Shown piece after piece: positions 54,167-62,400 of a stretch of DNA of 64,000 nt. Each line of letters opens with the position of its first letter. Within the stretch, counting starts at the first letter, position 1. The stretch covers positions 1 through 64,000 of the forward strand of contig JAFDZP010000007.1 in assembly GCA_018266835.1 (NCBI GenBank), given 5' to 3'. The notes below the pieces were generated by a model, which saw only the letters and a list, made by a program, of their open reading frames with translations, had not been told where the DNA came from and searched no databases. The position numbers and the translations under genes are program-made. This DNA comes from Bacteroidota bacterium (lineage in GTDB: Bacteria > Bacteroidota > Ignavibacteria > Tepidaquicellales > Tepidaquicellaceae).

Positions 54167-55351
54167 ATGAGCATTAATAATTCCTTTGAAACACCTGCCG
54201 GTGAGAAAGAAAAAATATATCTTTCTTCTCCGCACATGGGTGGAAATGAACAAAAATATGTCAGCGAAGCATTTGCTTCAAACTGGGTTGCTCCATTAGG
54301 ACCAAATGTTAATGGATTCGAAGTTGATTTACAGAATTTTACTCATGTAAGCCATGCAGCGGCACTATCATCAGGTACAGCAGCTATTCACCTTGCGTTA
54401 ATTCTATTGGGTGTAAAGCCCGGAGATTACGTAATATGCCAAAGTATGACTTTTTCTGCATCAGCTAATCCCATTGCTTATTTAGGCGCAAACCCTGTGT
54501 TTATTGATTCGGAAAAAGATACATGGAACATGTGTCCGGACTCACTTAGAAACGCAATAAAAGAATTAACAGCGTCCAATAAAAAGCCTAAGGCAATCAT
54601 TCCTGTTCACCTTTATGGAATGCCTGCTAAACTTGATGAGATAATGGCAATTGCGACAGAATTCGAAATCCCCGTACTGGAGGACGCAGCAGAAGCACTA
54701 GGATCAACGTACAAAGGAAAGCCGTGCGGTTCATTCGGTAAATTCGGAGTTCTAAGCTTTAATGGAAATAAAATTATTACAACAAGCGGAGGCGGCGCAT
54801 TAATTTCGGAAGATGATGGATTAATTAAGAAAGCAAGATTTTTATCAACACAGGCAAGAGATAACGCACCACATTATCAGCACTCCGAAATTGGTTATAA
54901 CTACCGAATGTCAAATATTTCAGCAGGTATTGGAAGAGGCCAGATGGAAGTATTACTTGATAGAGTTGCAGCAAGAAGAAATAATTTTATAAGGTACAAA
55001 GAATTTTTTAAATCAAATGATGCTGTTACATTTTTAGAAGAACCGAATAGTGATTTTTATTCCAACAGATGGCTTACCACAATTTTAGTTGATTCAGATA
55101 AATCAGGAGGAGTATCAAGAGAAGATATAAGACTGGAATTTGAAAAGGAGAATATTGAAGCAAGACCACTTTGGAAGCCTATGCATTTACAGCCGGTATT
55201 TGAAGGCTGCAAATACTTTGGAACTGATGTCTCAGAAAAAATATTTGATACCGGTTTGTGTCTTCCTTCCGGTTCTAATTTGAGAGAAAGTGATTTTGAC
55301 AGAATTTTTAATTCATTAGAGAAAGTTTTTAAAAATAATAGAAGCTTTTAA
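54167..55351 (+). CDS. DegT-family aminotransferase, PglE-like
   Basis: 394 residues. Known role: amination of UDP-4-keto-6-deoxy-GlcNAc to UDP-4-amino-4,6-dideoxy-GlcNAc in bacillosamine-type synthesis. Seen: YLSSPHMGGNEQKYV, SSGTAAIHLAL, LEDAAEALGSTYKG (Asp173) and FNGNKIITTSGGGA with Lys202 as the Schiff-base residue; the SFNGNKIITTSGGGA form is typical of PglE. A retaining 4,6-dehydratase (PglF) to supply its substrate was not found in the window; the only dehydratase here is PseB-like. Followed by the Wzi-like gene, 15 bp downstream. Confidence 0.87.
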   Translation: MSINNSFETPAGEKEKIYLSSPHMGGNEQKYVSEAFASNWVAPLGPNVNGFEVDLQNFTHVSHAAALSSGTAAIHLALILLGVKPGDYVICQSMTFSASANPIAYLGANPVFIDSEKDTWNMCPDSLRNAIKELTASNKKPKAIIPVHLYGMPAKLDEIMAIATEFEIPVLEDAAEALGSTYKGKPCGSFGKFGVLSFNGNKIITTSGGGALISEDDGLIKKARFLSTQARDNAPHYQHSEIGYNYRMSNISAGIGRGQMEVLLDRVAARRNNFIRYKEFFKSNDAVTFLEEPNSDFYSNRWLTTILVDSDKSGGVSREDIRLEFEKENIEARPLWKPMHLQPVFEGCKYFGTDVSEKIFDTGLCLPSGSNLRESDFDRIFNSLEKVFKNNRSF

Positions 55352-55366
55352 ATTAACCCCGTTAAA

Positions 55367-57058
55367 TTGAAAAATATAGCAAAAATTTCTTTTGCCGTTC
55401 TTTTGTTTCTGGTAATACTTAAGGGAAATTCATACGCGCAGGTAGATCTGGTAGAAATGCATGACTACATTTACACTTATCTTGAAAGAATGTACAACAA
55501 TGGAATTATTCAGAGTTATAATTCTTCTATTTCTCCTATATCACGCGGAAGTATTATAAAATATTTATCCGAAATAAGAGAGAACCAAAATAAAATTTCT
55601 GCAACAGATAAAAGTTTCTTAAAAAAATATCTGGTTGAATACAACGTCGATAATAATGATAACAATGAAATTTCTTTTTTGAGCAAGCCTTCATTAGCCA
55701 ATGTTTTTAACAACGAGAAGCAGAAATATCTTTATATATACAAAGATTCTACATTCAATTTTTATTTAGATGGACTTGGTAATTTCACTGAACGAATTTT
55801 CAGAGGTGATTCTCTAGGAAATCACAAGTCACTCACGGGAGAACTTGGAATAAGATTCAGAGCTAACTACAATGATATTGTAGCAGCATACTTGCAGGTA
55901 TCAAACGGTGATCAATTATCCGGTACTCCGGAAGATTTTGAAGCTGTTAAAAAAACTAATCCTAAAATTAATGCAACAGGAAGTATTTCTGATTTTACCC
56001 GAACATTTTTTGACAGATATGAAGGATATCTTCGTTATCAGGCAAAAACAAATTGGGTTGCAGTATCAGTAGGAAGATACGGATTATCTCAGGGAGCAGG
56101 ATTTATAGATAATCTTTTTATGTCTAAAAACAGCATACCTTTTGATTTCGTAAAATTGGATTTGAATAGCAAAATATTCCGCTATTCTTATTTATATGGA
56201 AGTTTGCGGGGGGACTCTCTGGGTAAAAATTTAGATTCCAAAAGTATAGCTTCCCACAGGTTAGATATAAACGTTTCTAACTCTTGCAGAATCGGATTTT
56301 TTGAAAGCATTATAATCAGCAATTCCCCTTTTAGTTTTACTTTTTTAAATCCTATCAGTTTTCTGACATCTGCTGAATTTAACAAAGCATCGCAGGGAAC
56401 GAACAAAGATATTAATAACTCACTTCTTGGATTTGATGTTTTTGTAAAACCGGCAAATAAACTTTCACTTCAAGGGTCTTTACTTGTTGATGATTTGAAA
56501 TTCTCTACCCTGTTTACTTCGGAGTCATCAAAAATAAATAAATTTGGTATTCAAGGCGGGGCGTTCTGGACCGATGCCTTTACTGTTCCAAATTTAAATT
56601 TAAAACTCGAGTACACACGTTTATCTGCATTTGTTTATTCTCATTCATCAAATAAAAGTACATATACTAACTGGGATTATTCTTTAGGGCATGCGTTGCC
56701 TCCGAACTCAGATGAAATTGCTGCACAGCTCGAATATCCTATATCAAGCAGATTAAAAATGAAAGTGGATTATAAGTTTCAAAGATCTGCCGATGGTTTT
56801 GTAAAAGATGCAAACGGAAATATTATAGAAAATTATGGAGGTGAAATTAGCAATTCAACTGCGCAATACCAAAGCACTTCAACTTTTTTAAAGGGCGACA
56901 GAAAAAACAGGAACATTGTTGAAATCAATCTTGAGTTTGAGCCTATAAAACAATATTACATAAATATTAATTATGTTAATAAAATATTTGATAACATTTT
57001 TGAAAGCAGAAGTTTAAAAGATAATTATTTTACCGTAACAGCAAAAGTGGAATATTAA
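55367..57058 (+). CDS. Wzi-like outer membrane capsule-assembly protein
   Basis: 563 residues. The TTG start at 55367 keeps a signal peptide (residues about 1-24, ending NSYAQ). The rest is rich in beta-strands with alternating hydrophobics and ends in an aromatic residue (FTVTAKVEY), as in outer membrane barrels. Segments such as YLRYQAKTNWVAVSVGRYGLSQG and GIQGGAFWTDAF match Wzi/capsule-assembly proteins, which bind polysaccharide at the surface. It is the last gene of the plus-strand locus and ends in a terminator. The barrel prediction is by eye. Confidence 0.82.
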   Translation: MKNIAKISFAVLLFLVILKGNSYAQVDLVEMHDYIYTYLERMYNNGIIQSYNSSISPISRGSIIKYLSEIRENQNKISATDKSFLKKYLVEYNVDNNDNNEISFLSKPSLANVFNNEKQKYLYIYKDSTFNFYLDGLGNFTERIFRGDSLGNHKSLTGELGIRFRANYNDIVAAYLQVSNGDQLSGTPEDFEAVKKTNPKINATGSISDFTRTFFDRYEGYLRYQAKTNWVAVSVGRYGLSQGAGFIDNLFMSKNSIPFDFVKLDLNSKIFRYSYLYGSLRGDSLGKNLDSKSIASHRLDINVSNSCRIGFFESIIISNSPFSFTFLNPISFLTSAEFNKASQGTNKDINNSLLGFDVFVKPANKLSLQGSLLVDDLKFSTLFTSESSKINKFGIQGGAFWTDAFTVPNLNLKLEYTRLSAFVYSHSSNKSTYTNWDYSLGHALPPNSDEIAAQLEYPISSRLKMKVDYKFQRSADGFVKDANGNIIENYGGEISNSTAQYQSTSTFLKGDRKNRNIVEINLEFEPIKQYYININYVNKIFDNIFESRSLKDNYFTVTAKVEY

Positions 57059-57083
57059 AAATTTTATAATATCAATTTTTATC

Positions 57084-57118
57084 AAGCCTGAAGAGAAAAT
57101 TCTTTTCGGGCTTTTTTA
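57084..57118 (+). terminator. intrinsic terminator of the polysaccharide locus
   Basis: AAGCCTGAA (57084-57092) pairs with TTCGGGCTT (57105-57113) with one wobble, followed by a TTTTT run. It lies 25 bp after the Wzi-like stop codon and ends the operon. Confidence 0.85.
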
Positions 57119-57146
57119 TTTGCTATTGACAATTCTTACATTAAAT

Positions 57147-57174
57147 CTGACAAGATTGTCAGTTAAAATATAAT
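57147..57174 (+). promoter_or_regulatory. promoter with embedded perfect palindrome
   Basis: CTGACAAGATTGTCAG (57147-57162) is a perfect 7-2-7 inverted repeat. CTGACA (57147-57152, one change from TTGACA) and TATAAT (57169-57174) are 16 bp apart, so they form a plausible -35/-10 pair with the palindrome covering the -35 box and part of the spacer. A protein bound there would block polymerase. Its RNA would start near 57181 and read into the RNA candidate at 57277-57390. A second TATAAT is at 57250-57255. Activity is inferred from sequence. Confidence 0.55.
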
Positions 57175-57276
57175 TTACTAAGTATTATCTCTAAAAATAT
57201 GCTAAAAATGGCTCTTTTTTGATAAGTCCTTTTGGCACGGAAAATGGAATATAATAAACCGAGAAGGGTTAAATTT

Positions 57277-57390
57277 ACAGTGAGTGTTAGGACTAAATCA
57301 GAGTGGTTCTGATTGAAATCCGGTATCAAACATCTATCTGGAATTGGGGTTACAGCTAGATATTTCATACGCACTCACTGTTTTTTTTTT
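57277..57390 (+). ncRNA. candidate structured small RNA with intrinsic terminator
   Basis: ACAGTGAGTG (57277-57286) and CACTCACTGT (57372-57381) form a perfect 10-bp closing stem. T10 (57381-57390, the first base also in the stem) follows directly. Inside are a 7-bp hairpin AATCAGA-GTGGT-TCTGATT (57296-57314) and a 9-position hairpin ATCTATCTG/CAGCTAGAT (57332-57340, 57353-57361, one mismatch) with a G-rich 12-nt loop, so the RNA is a three-way junction. It has an upstream promoter candidate, lies between two terminators and in no credible gene. No match to known families (6S, SRP, RNase P, tmRNA) was seen. A short inverted-repeat mobile element is an alternative explanation. Confidence 0.5.
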
Positions 57391-57426
57391 ATTCTGAATT
57401 TCGAAAGATTTTTTTGAATAAAGTAA

Positions 57427-57450
57427 AAGGGACGAAGCAATTCGTCCCTT
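57427..57450 (-). terminator. intrinsic terminator of the minus-strand paralogue gene
   Basis: AAGGGACGAA and TTCGTCCCTT (57427-57436, 57441-57450) form a perfect 10-bp stem with a GCAA loop. On the minus strand it is 6 bp beyond the stop codon and is followed by a T-rich tail; on the plus strand it is followed by TTTTA, so it may work both ways. Confidence 0.8.
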
Positions 57451-57455
57451 TTTTA

Positions 57456-58892
57456 TTATTGAAAATCAAGTTCGGTAAGCTTCCTTCGCACCCAAGTCAT
57501 ATCTCCTATCGATTCTTTAATACACTTATTAATTTTAAATGTATCTTTTTCTTTTCCTTCCTTAATCTTCACAAGTTCCCTTACAGCACTTATGTATCCC
57601 TCGTAATATGTAATCCATTCAGCAGGCAGATTGGCTTTTTTTATGTAATGATTAAAATTATCCAGAGTAAAATAAAGCTGTTCAATTTCGTTTAATTCAT
57701 AATAATTTTCGGCAATCAATTTATAACTCTGATGTTTGAACATAAAATTATCGGACTTAACTTTCGTTATATGCTCAAGTGATTTATTATAATCCTTACG
57801 CTGATAATACAAATGTCCCTTGCTGTAGTTCTTCATATTTTCCTGGTAAGCAGGATCAATTTCGGGAATGTACTCATCAATAAATTTCTCCAGCCAATCA
57901 AGTTCATTTCTATAAATAGCGTTTGTCAATATATAACTAAATAATAAATAATTCAGATAACCCTTCTCTCCTGCCTTGTAAATCTTCTTTTCGAGCATGC
58001 TCTTATAAATATCCAGTAGCACTGCTTTGCCTACAGAACTATGTGAGGCAATATTATTAAGCTGTACATACAAAGAGTATCTCTCACCTTCAGCAAATAA
58101 CAGATAATTTTTTTCAACTAAATTGTAAAATTTGGTGAATGAGTCATGGTCATTATAATCCATCAATGCTTTTGACATGTAATAATAAATTGAAACAATA
58201 TTATAATCCTTTTCCGAAATCTCTTTTATTCTGTTCAAAACTTCCTCAGTATTTAAATGACTTAAAAACTCACGCAGAATACTTTTATCATAATAAACGT
58301 TGGTATTCACTTCTGTTGCATGCAAGTTATGCATTACTTTAAACAGCTTTATAAGAAAGAAATAAATAAGATTATTTCCGTAAAGATTATTAACAGGTAC
58401 TCCCATAGCATTACTGCTGAATAAAATATTATCTTCATACTGTTCATCCAGCACAGCTCGGTCCCAGTAATAATATTCATTTACTATAAGATTATCTTTA
58501 TCATAATCTTTTTTGATATCGTCGTAATAATTTTTAAATGTCTTTGAGAGTCCCTTTGTCAGCAGCTCTCTGGAAACCTTTATTTTAAATTCCGTGCTAT
58601 CCCTTTCATATGCTTCATTTCCAAGAAACTTCAGCAGCAATTTATATAATTCTGACATCTGATTCCGAAGCACTCCGTCATTAAAAGCTTTTCCTTTATA
58701 CAGTTTACTGTAAATTTTTTCTTTCGTGAGAGCCTCATCTTTAAATTCCGGGTAATACTTTTTTAATTCTTTAAATAAAGAAACTACTGATGGCTTTTTA
58801 TTAAAATAAGGAGAGGCAACAAAGTCCTCAAAGCTTTTCAGTTCTTCTTTCGAAAGGCTTGAAAGGACTTTTATAAGGTTAGAATTCAGCAT
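57456..58892 (-). CDS. conserved helical protein of unknown function, paralogue B
   Basis: 478 residues, no signal peptide or membrane segment. It aligns with the 490-residue protein at 7974-9446 along its length: FEDFVASPYFN, LKKYYPEFKDEALTKEKIYSKLYKGKAF, DWLEKFIDEYIPEID, ENMKNYSKGHLYYQRKDYNKSLEHI. Mostly amphipathic helices, the C-terminal third TPR-like, which suggests protein binding. The function is unknown. It is transcribed against the polysaccharide locus and with its paralogue brackets that locus. A palindrome (58921-58943) lies 28 bp upstream of the start codon. Confidence 0.85.
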   Translation of the reverse strand: MLNSNLIKVLSSLSKEELKSFEDFVASPYFNKKPSVVSLFKELKKYYPEFKDEALTKEKIYSKLYKGKAFNDGVLRNQMSELYKLLLKFLGNEAYERDSTEFKIKVSRELLTKGLSKTFKNYYDDIKKDYDKDNLIVNEYYYWDRAVLDEQYEDNILFSSNAMGVPVNNLYGNNLIYFFLIKLFKVMHNLHATEVNTNVYYDKSILREFLSHLNTEEVLNRIKEISEKDYNIVSIYYYMSKALMDYNDHDSFTKFYNLVEKNYLLFAEGERYSLYVQLNNIASHSSVGKAVLLDIYKSMLEKKIYKAGEKGYLNYLLFSYILTNAIYRNELDWLEKFIDEYIPEIDPAYQENMKNYSKGHLYYQRKDYNKSLEHITKVKSDNFMFKHQSYKLIAENYYELNEIEQLYFTLDNFNHYIKKANLPAEWITYYEGYISAVRELVKIKEGKEKDTFKINKCIKESIGDMTWVRRKLTELDFQ

Positions 58893-58920
58893 AGCAGATT
58901 ACAAATAAAGTTTAAAAATA

Positions 58921-58943
58921 TTCAATTATAAGCCATAATTGAA
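58921..58943. promoter_or_regulatory. palindrome in the divergent intergenic region
   Basis: TTCAATTAT (58921-58929) and ATAATTGAA (58935-58943) form a perfect 9-bp inverted repeat with a 5-nt spacer, between divergent genes. It is an operator or a bidirectional regulatory site candidate. No protein is assigned to it. Confidence 0.4.
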
Positions 58944-59042
58944 CTTTTCGAGAGTTATTAGGAATTTTTGCCCGATTACAAATTGAAAAAACTTTCTTTG
59001 AATTGAAAGCCCAAAAGCATTAGTTTGAGGCACAAATTTGAT

Positions 59043-59423
59043 ATGTCAATAAGATTAAATTCAATATTAATGCAGCCAATTTTAATTCTCAGGAATGAGA
59101 AAATTAACTCTCAGGTACTTGTAAAATACTGTAAACTTGAAAATGGCATCTGGTCTTTTACTTTAAATAATACAACTAAAAATATATATAAAGCTTTTCT
59201 GGAAAGTTATTGTAACGATTTAACAGGCAATATTTTATTTAAAGAATCTTCATCTGAGTTTTTTATCCACCCCGGCGTTATGACTGTCTCCGAAAAACAG
59301 ATAGGTTTTATTATTTCTCAATTTTACCCCTCAGAAAATTTAACATCAGTTCAATATAAAATATCAGTTTGCGTCAGGCAGAAATTCGGTCCTGACTTAG
59401 GTTTTCATCACATTGAGTTATAA
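59043..59423 (+). CDS. standalone copy of a domain found in the following large secreted protein
   Basis: 127 residues from the ATG at 59043; a TTG at 59025 would add six residues and is less likely. No cleavable signal peptide. Residues about 30-115 (IWSFTLNNTTKNIYKAFLES, GNILFKESSSEFFIHPG, MTVSEKQIGFI, SVCVRQKFGPDLG) align with residues about 35-140 of the 1287-residue protein (LWLVTLKNMSQTTFKVYLLG, DGLIFEATTREFDLPPG). So it is a single-domain relative. Function unknown. It precedes the large gene by 37 bp on the same strand. Lacking a signal it may be a decayed or partial copy, or an intracellular partner. Confidence 0.6.
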   Translation: MSIRLNSILMQPILILRNEKINSQVLVKYCKLENGIWSFTLNNTTKNIYKAFLESYCNDLTGNILFKESSSEFFIHPGVMTVSEKQIGFIISQFYPSENLTSVQYKISVCVRQKFGPDLGFHHIEL

Positions 59424-59459
59424 CAAGCAATTAAAAAGTTTTTCAAAATTAAATAAAAT

Positions 59460-62400
59460 ATGCTGCAAAAATTAAAACTGTTACTTTTTATCTCCCTGTT
59501 TTTTGCAATTACTCCCTTGCTGAAAGCAGAAGTAATTGTTCAGCTGAAACCTCCTCCTCCCGGGAAGTTGAATGTTGAAAATCTCTGGTTAGTCACTTTG
59601 AAAAATATGTCGCAGACTACTTTCAAAGTTTATCTCCTTGGCCAGCTGACAGAAAATTCAGACGGATTAATATTTGAAGCAACAACGCGCGAATTTGACT
59701 TACCTCCCGGTTCAACAACTGTCACCGTCAGCGATGTAAGTCCTATCAATGCAAAGTTTCCAAAAGATAAATATAAAAATGTTTTGATGCAGACGGGTGA
59801 AGTTCCTTCAGGGAATTATACTATCTGTGTAACTGTAGAAATGAAGAACGGCTCAGTGCTGGGAAACCAATGTATAACTCATCAGGTAAATATTGCATCT
59901 GCAATAAGTTTATTCAAACCTGATAACGATGAAGTTGTTAAAGAAAAAAATCCGACATTCAGCTGGGCTCCCTTGCCGGGAAATAATCAGTACAAGTTTA
60001 TCCTCGCTGAAAAAAATGGAACTCCGACGCAATCGATTAGCACACCGATTTTTGAAAAAACTGTTAACACTCCCGTGCTGGTTTATCCTCCTTCTGCAAC
60101 TACTTTAATTGCAGGAAATACATATTACTGGAGAGTAACTCTTTTAGATTATAAAGGTGACCCTTCACCACAATATCAAAGTGAGATAAGAGGGTTCAAG
60201 ATGTTCAAAGAAGAAACAACTCCCGTAAATAACGGCGACGGATTTATTCAGCTTGTCTCTCCAACAGATGACGGAAATCTCGATGTCTCCCAGCTTCCCG
60301 GAATAAATAACACAACATACACCGGATTCAAATTCAGCTGGAAAAAAGCGAACACAAACAAATCTATTACTAAGTACATACTAAAAATTTATAAGAAAGC
60401 GACAACAGGCCGTCAAAATATTGAGAACGCAACACCTGATTATCAGAAGGATATCACTGACGGAATAAATTCTGAAAATCAATCAACAAGCATAACGGTT
60501 GAGATGGGTATTCTTGATAAAGGTTCAGAATACTACTGGAAGATGGAAGCTTTCTCTCAATCATATATAAATCAGAATAACGGCATCGTAGGAAAAAGCG
60601 ATGTCTACGCTTTCAAAGTCATAGGAGGTGAAGACCTTGCAGGCGATGTAAAAGGATTCAAGATTGGCAAATATACTATAAAGGTCTCAACTATTACAAA
60701 CAAGAGTCCGTCAAATTTTGCCGGTACCGGTAAAGTTACACTATGGGCAAACGGACCTGAAGTAGATGTTAAGTTCAGCGATCTTGAAATCCAGAATTCT
60801 GCCATGCAGTGGAAGGTAACAAAAGGACAGATTCAATCAGAATTTGCCGCAGGAAAATTCAAGCCTGTAAAGCTTGACCATTCAGAAACGCAATCATTTT
60901 TTAACGGCAAAATAATAAGTCTTACCACGGAAGGTGCAACGATTCAGGGATTTATAACATCCCAGTTTCCGCTGCTTACGACTTCAAGCATAAAGATAAA
61001 CGGAAACATGTACCCTGTTCCTGCCAACATTGGTATTCAGTCCACTGAAACATGGTTCAAAGTCGATCCTGATACAAAACTTTCTGTAGATAATTTAATC
61101 TGTAAAGAAGATGCAGATTACACTTTAACAGAGCCGGCAGGATTCAAAATACATTTCCTGGCTCTCAAAACATCGTTCACTCTTGTATCGAACAAACTTA
61201 CTTTAAAGCTTGGCGGAATTATAACTCTGCCCGATAATATAAAACAATCTTCAGGTGATAAAATCGAAATTACTTTTGATAACCAGAAATCTTTAAAATT
61301 TTCAAAAGCTCTTAACCTTGCAGCATTCACTGTGCCTGTTAATAAAAAGAAAGATGTCAATTTGTTTGTAAAAAGTCTGACAATTGATCTGATTCCAAAA
61401 GATACATGGAAAGGCGGAGTAAGGATTGAGAACGCAACTCTCAAATTTGAATATGGCAGCGGATTTACAGATATAGATTTGACGCCAAGCAATACTTCCG
61501 GTGATTTATTTATGAATGCAAAAGGTCTTACAGCTAAGACAAGCATCACCGGTATGAATTACAAAAGTAAATTTTACGGCTTCGATTGCACAGTTGATAA
61601 ATTTAATCTCGACTACAAAAACGGTGCACTCAATAATTGCAACTTCACAGGCGGTGTTTACATTCCCGTGGTCAGCTTAAACTTAAACTACAATATTCCG
61701 ATAAGTGATTTTGGAATAGGTAAAGGATTTTTAGATATAGATAACACAAATCTTGGCAGCATGTATTTATTCGGCAGCGCGCCATCTGAGTATGACAGAC
61801 TTAAGCTGAATTTAAAATCAGCAGTAATAAAACAAAACAAAGTTGTATTTCAATCTGATTTAACTTTAGACAATACTCAGAATAATAATCTTACAACCGG
61901 AGCAATGAATGCATACAGCTTCTTTGTAAGGTCAGATGCAGTAATCGGGTTTGAGGAAACTGAAAGCTCCCCATATAAATATCTTGATTTAGATAATTAT
62001 TCAAACTCAACTTATCACGGTTACGATGTTACCATTTCAAAAATCCGTTTCAGAAATCTAAACGGCGGAAATTATTACTTCGATGTTGCAGGTAAAATAA
62101 TTCTTGCAGAAGATTTATCAGGTGAAGGCGGAAGTGACTTCGGACTATCATATAAATTTTACAGAAATCCGAACAAAGGCGGAAGCGGTTCAGAGGTTTC
62201 TTACGCTAATGAAGTTGAGCAAAACGAAATAGGTGTTAGCTTTCAAAACTCGGAATCATCATACTCTGCTTCAATTAAATACATGACGGGTGACCCGACT
62301 TACGGCTCCGCTTTCATGGCATCGTTCGATATGACAATGCACGACCCGACTGAAATGATTGTATCCAGCAGAATAATATTAGGCAAAGCGCCGCAAGGAT

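Larger units (their letters stand above)
57119..57426. other. non-coding gap between the locus terminator and the minus-strand gene terminator
   Basis: About 310 bp with the palindromic promoter, the structured RNA candidate and only tiny reading frames: 7 codons at 57199-57222 and 22 codons at 57244-57312. The latter overlaps the 5' part of the candidate RNA and looks like chance. No credible protein gene on either strand. Confidence 0.6.

Noticed and set aside
57231-57255. sigma-54-like promoter (TGGCACG ... TGGA)
   Set aside because: The -24 box fits but the -12 box lacks the GC pair that this sigma factor requires.
57244-57312. 22-codon reading frame MEYNKPRRVKFT...
   Set aside because: Ends in TGA inside the RNA candidate; too short and without support.
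57296-57325. hammerhead ribozyme-like CTGATTGAAA segment
   Set aside because: The core CTGATGA and GAAA are not in the right order or spacing.
61118-61549. 143-codon minus-strand frame inside the large secreted protein
   Set aside because: Shadow frame; no motif.
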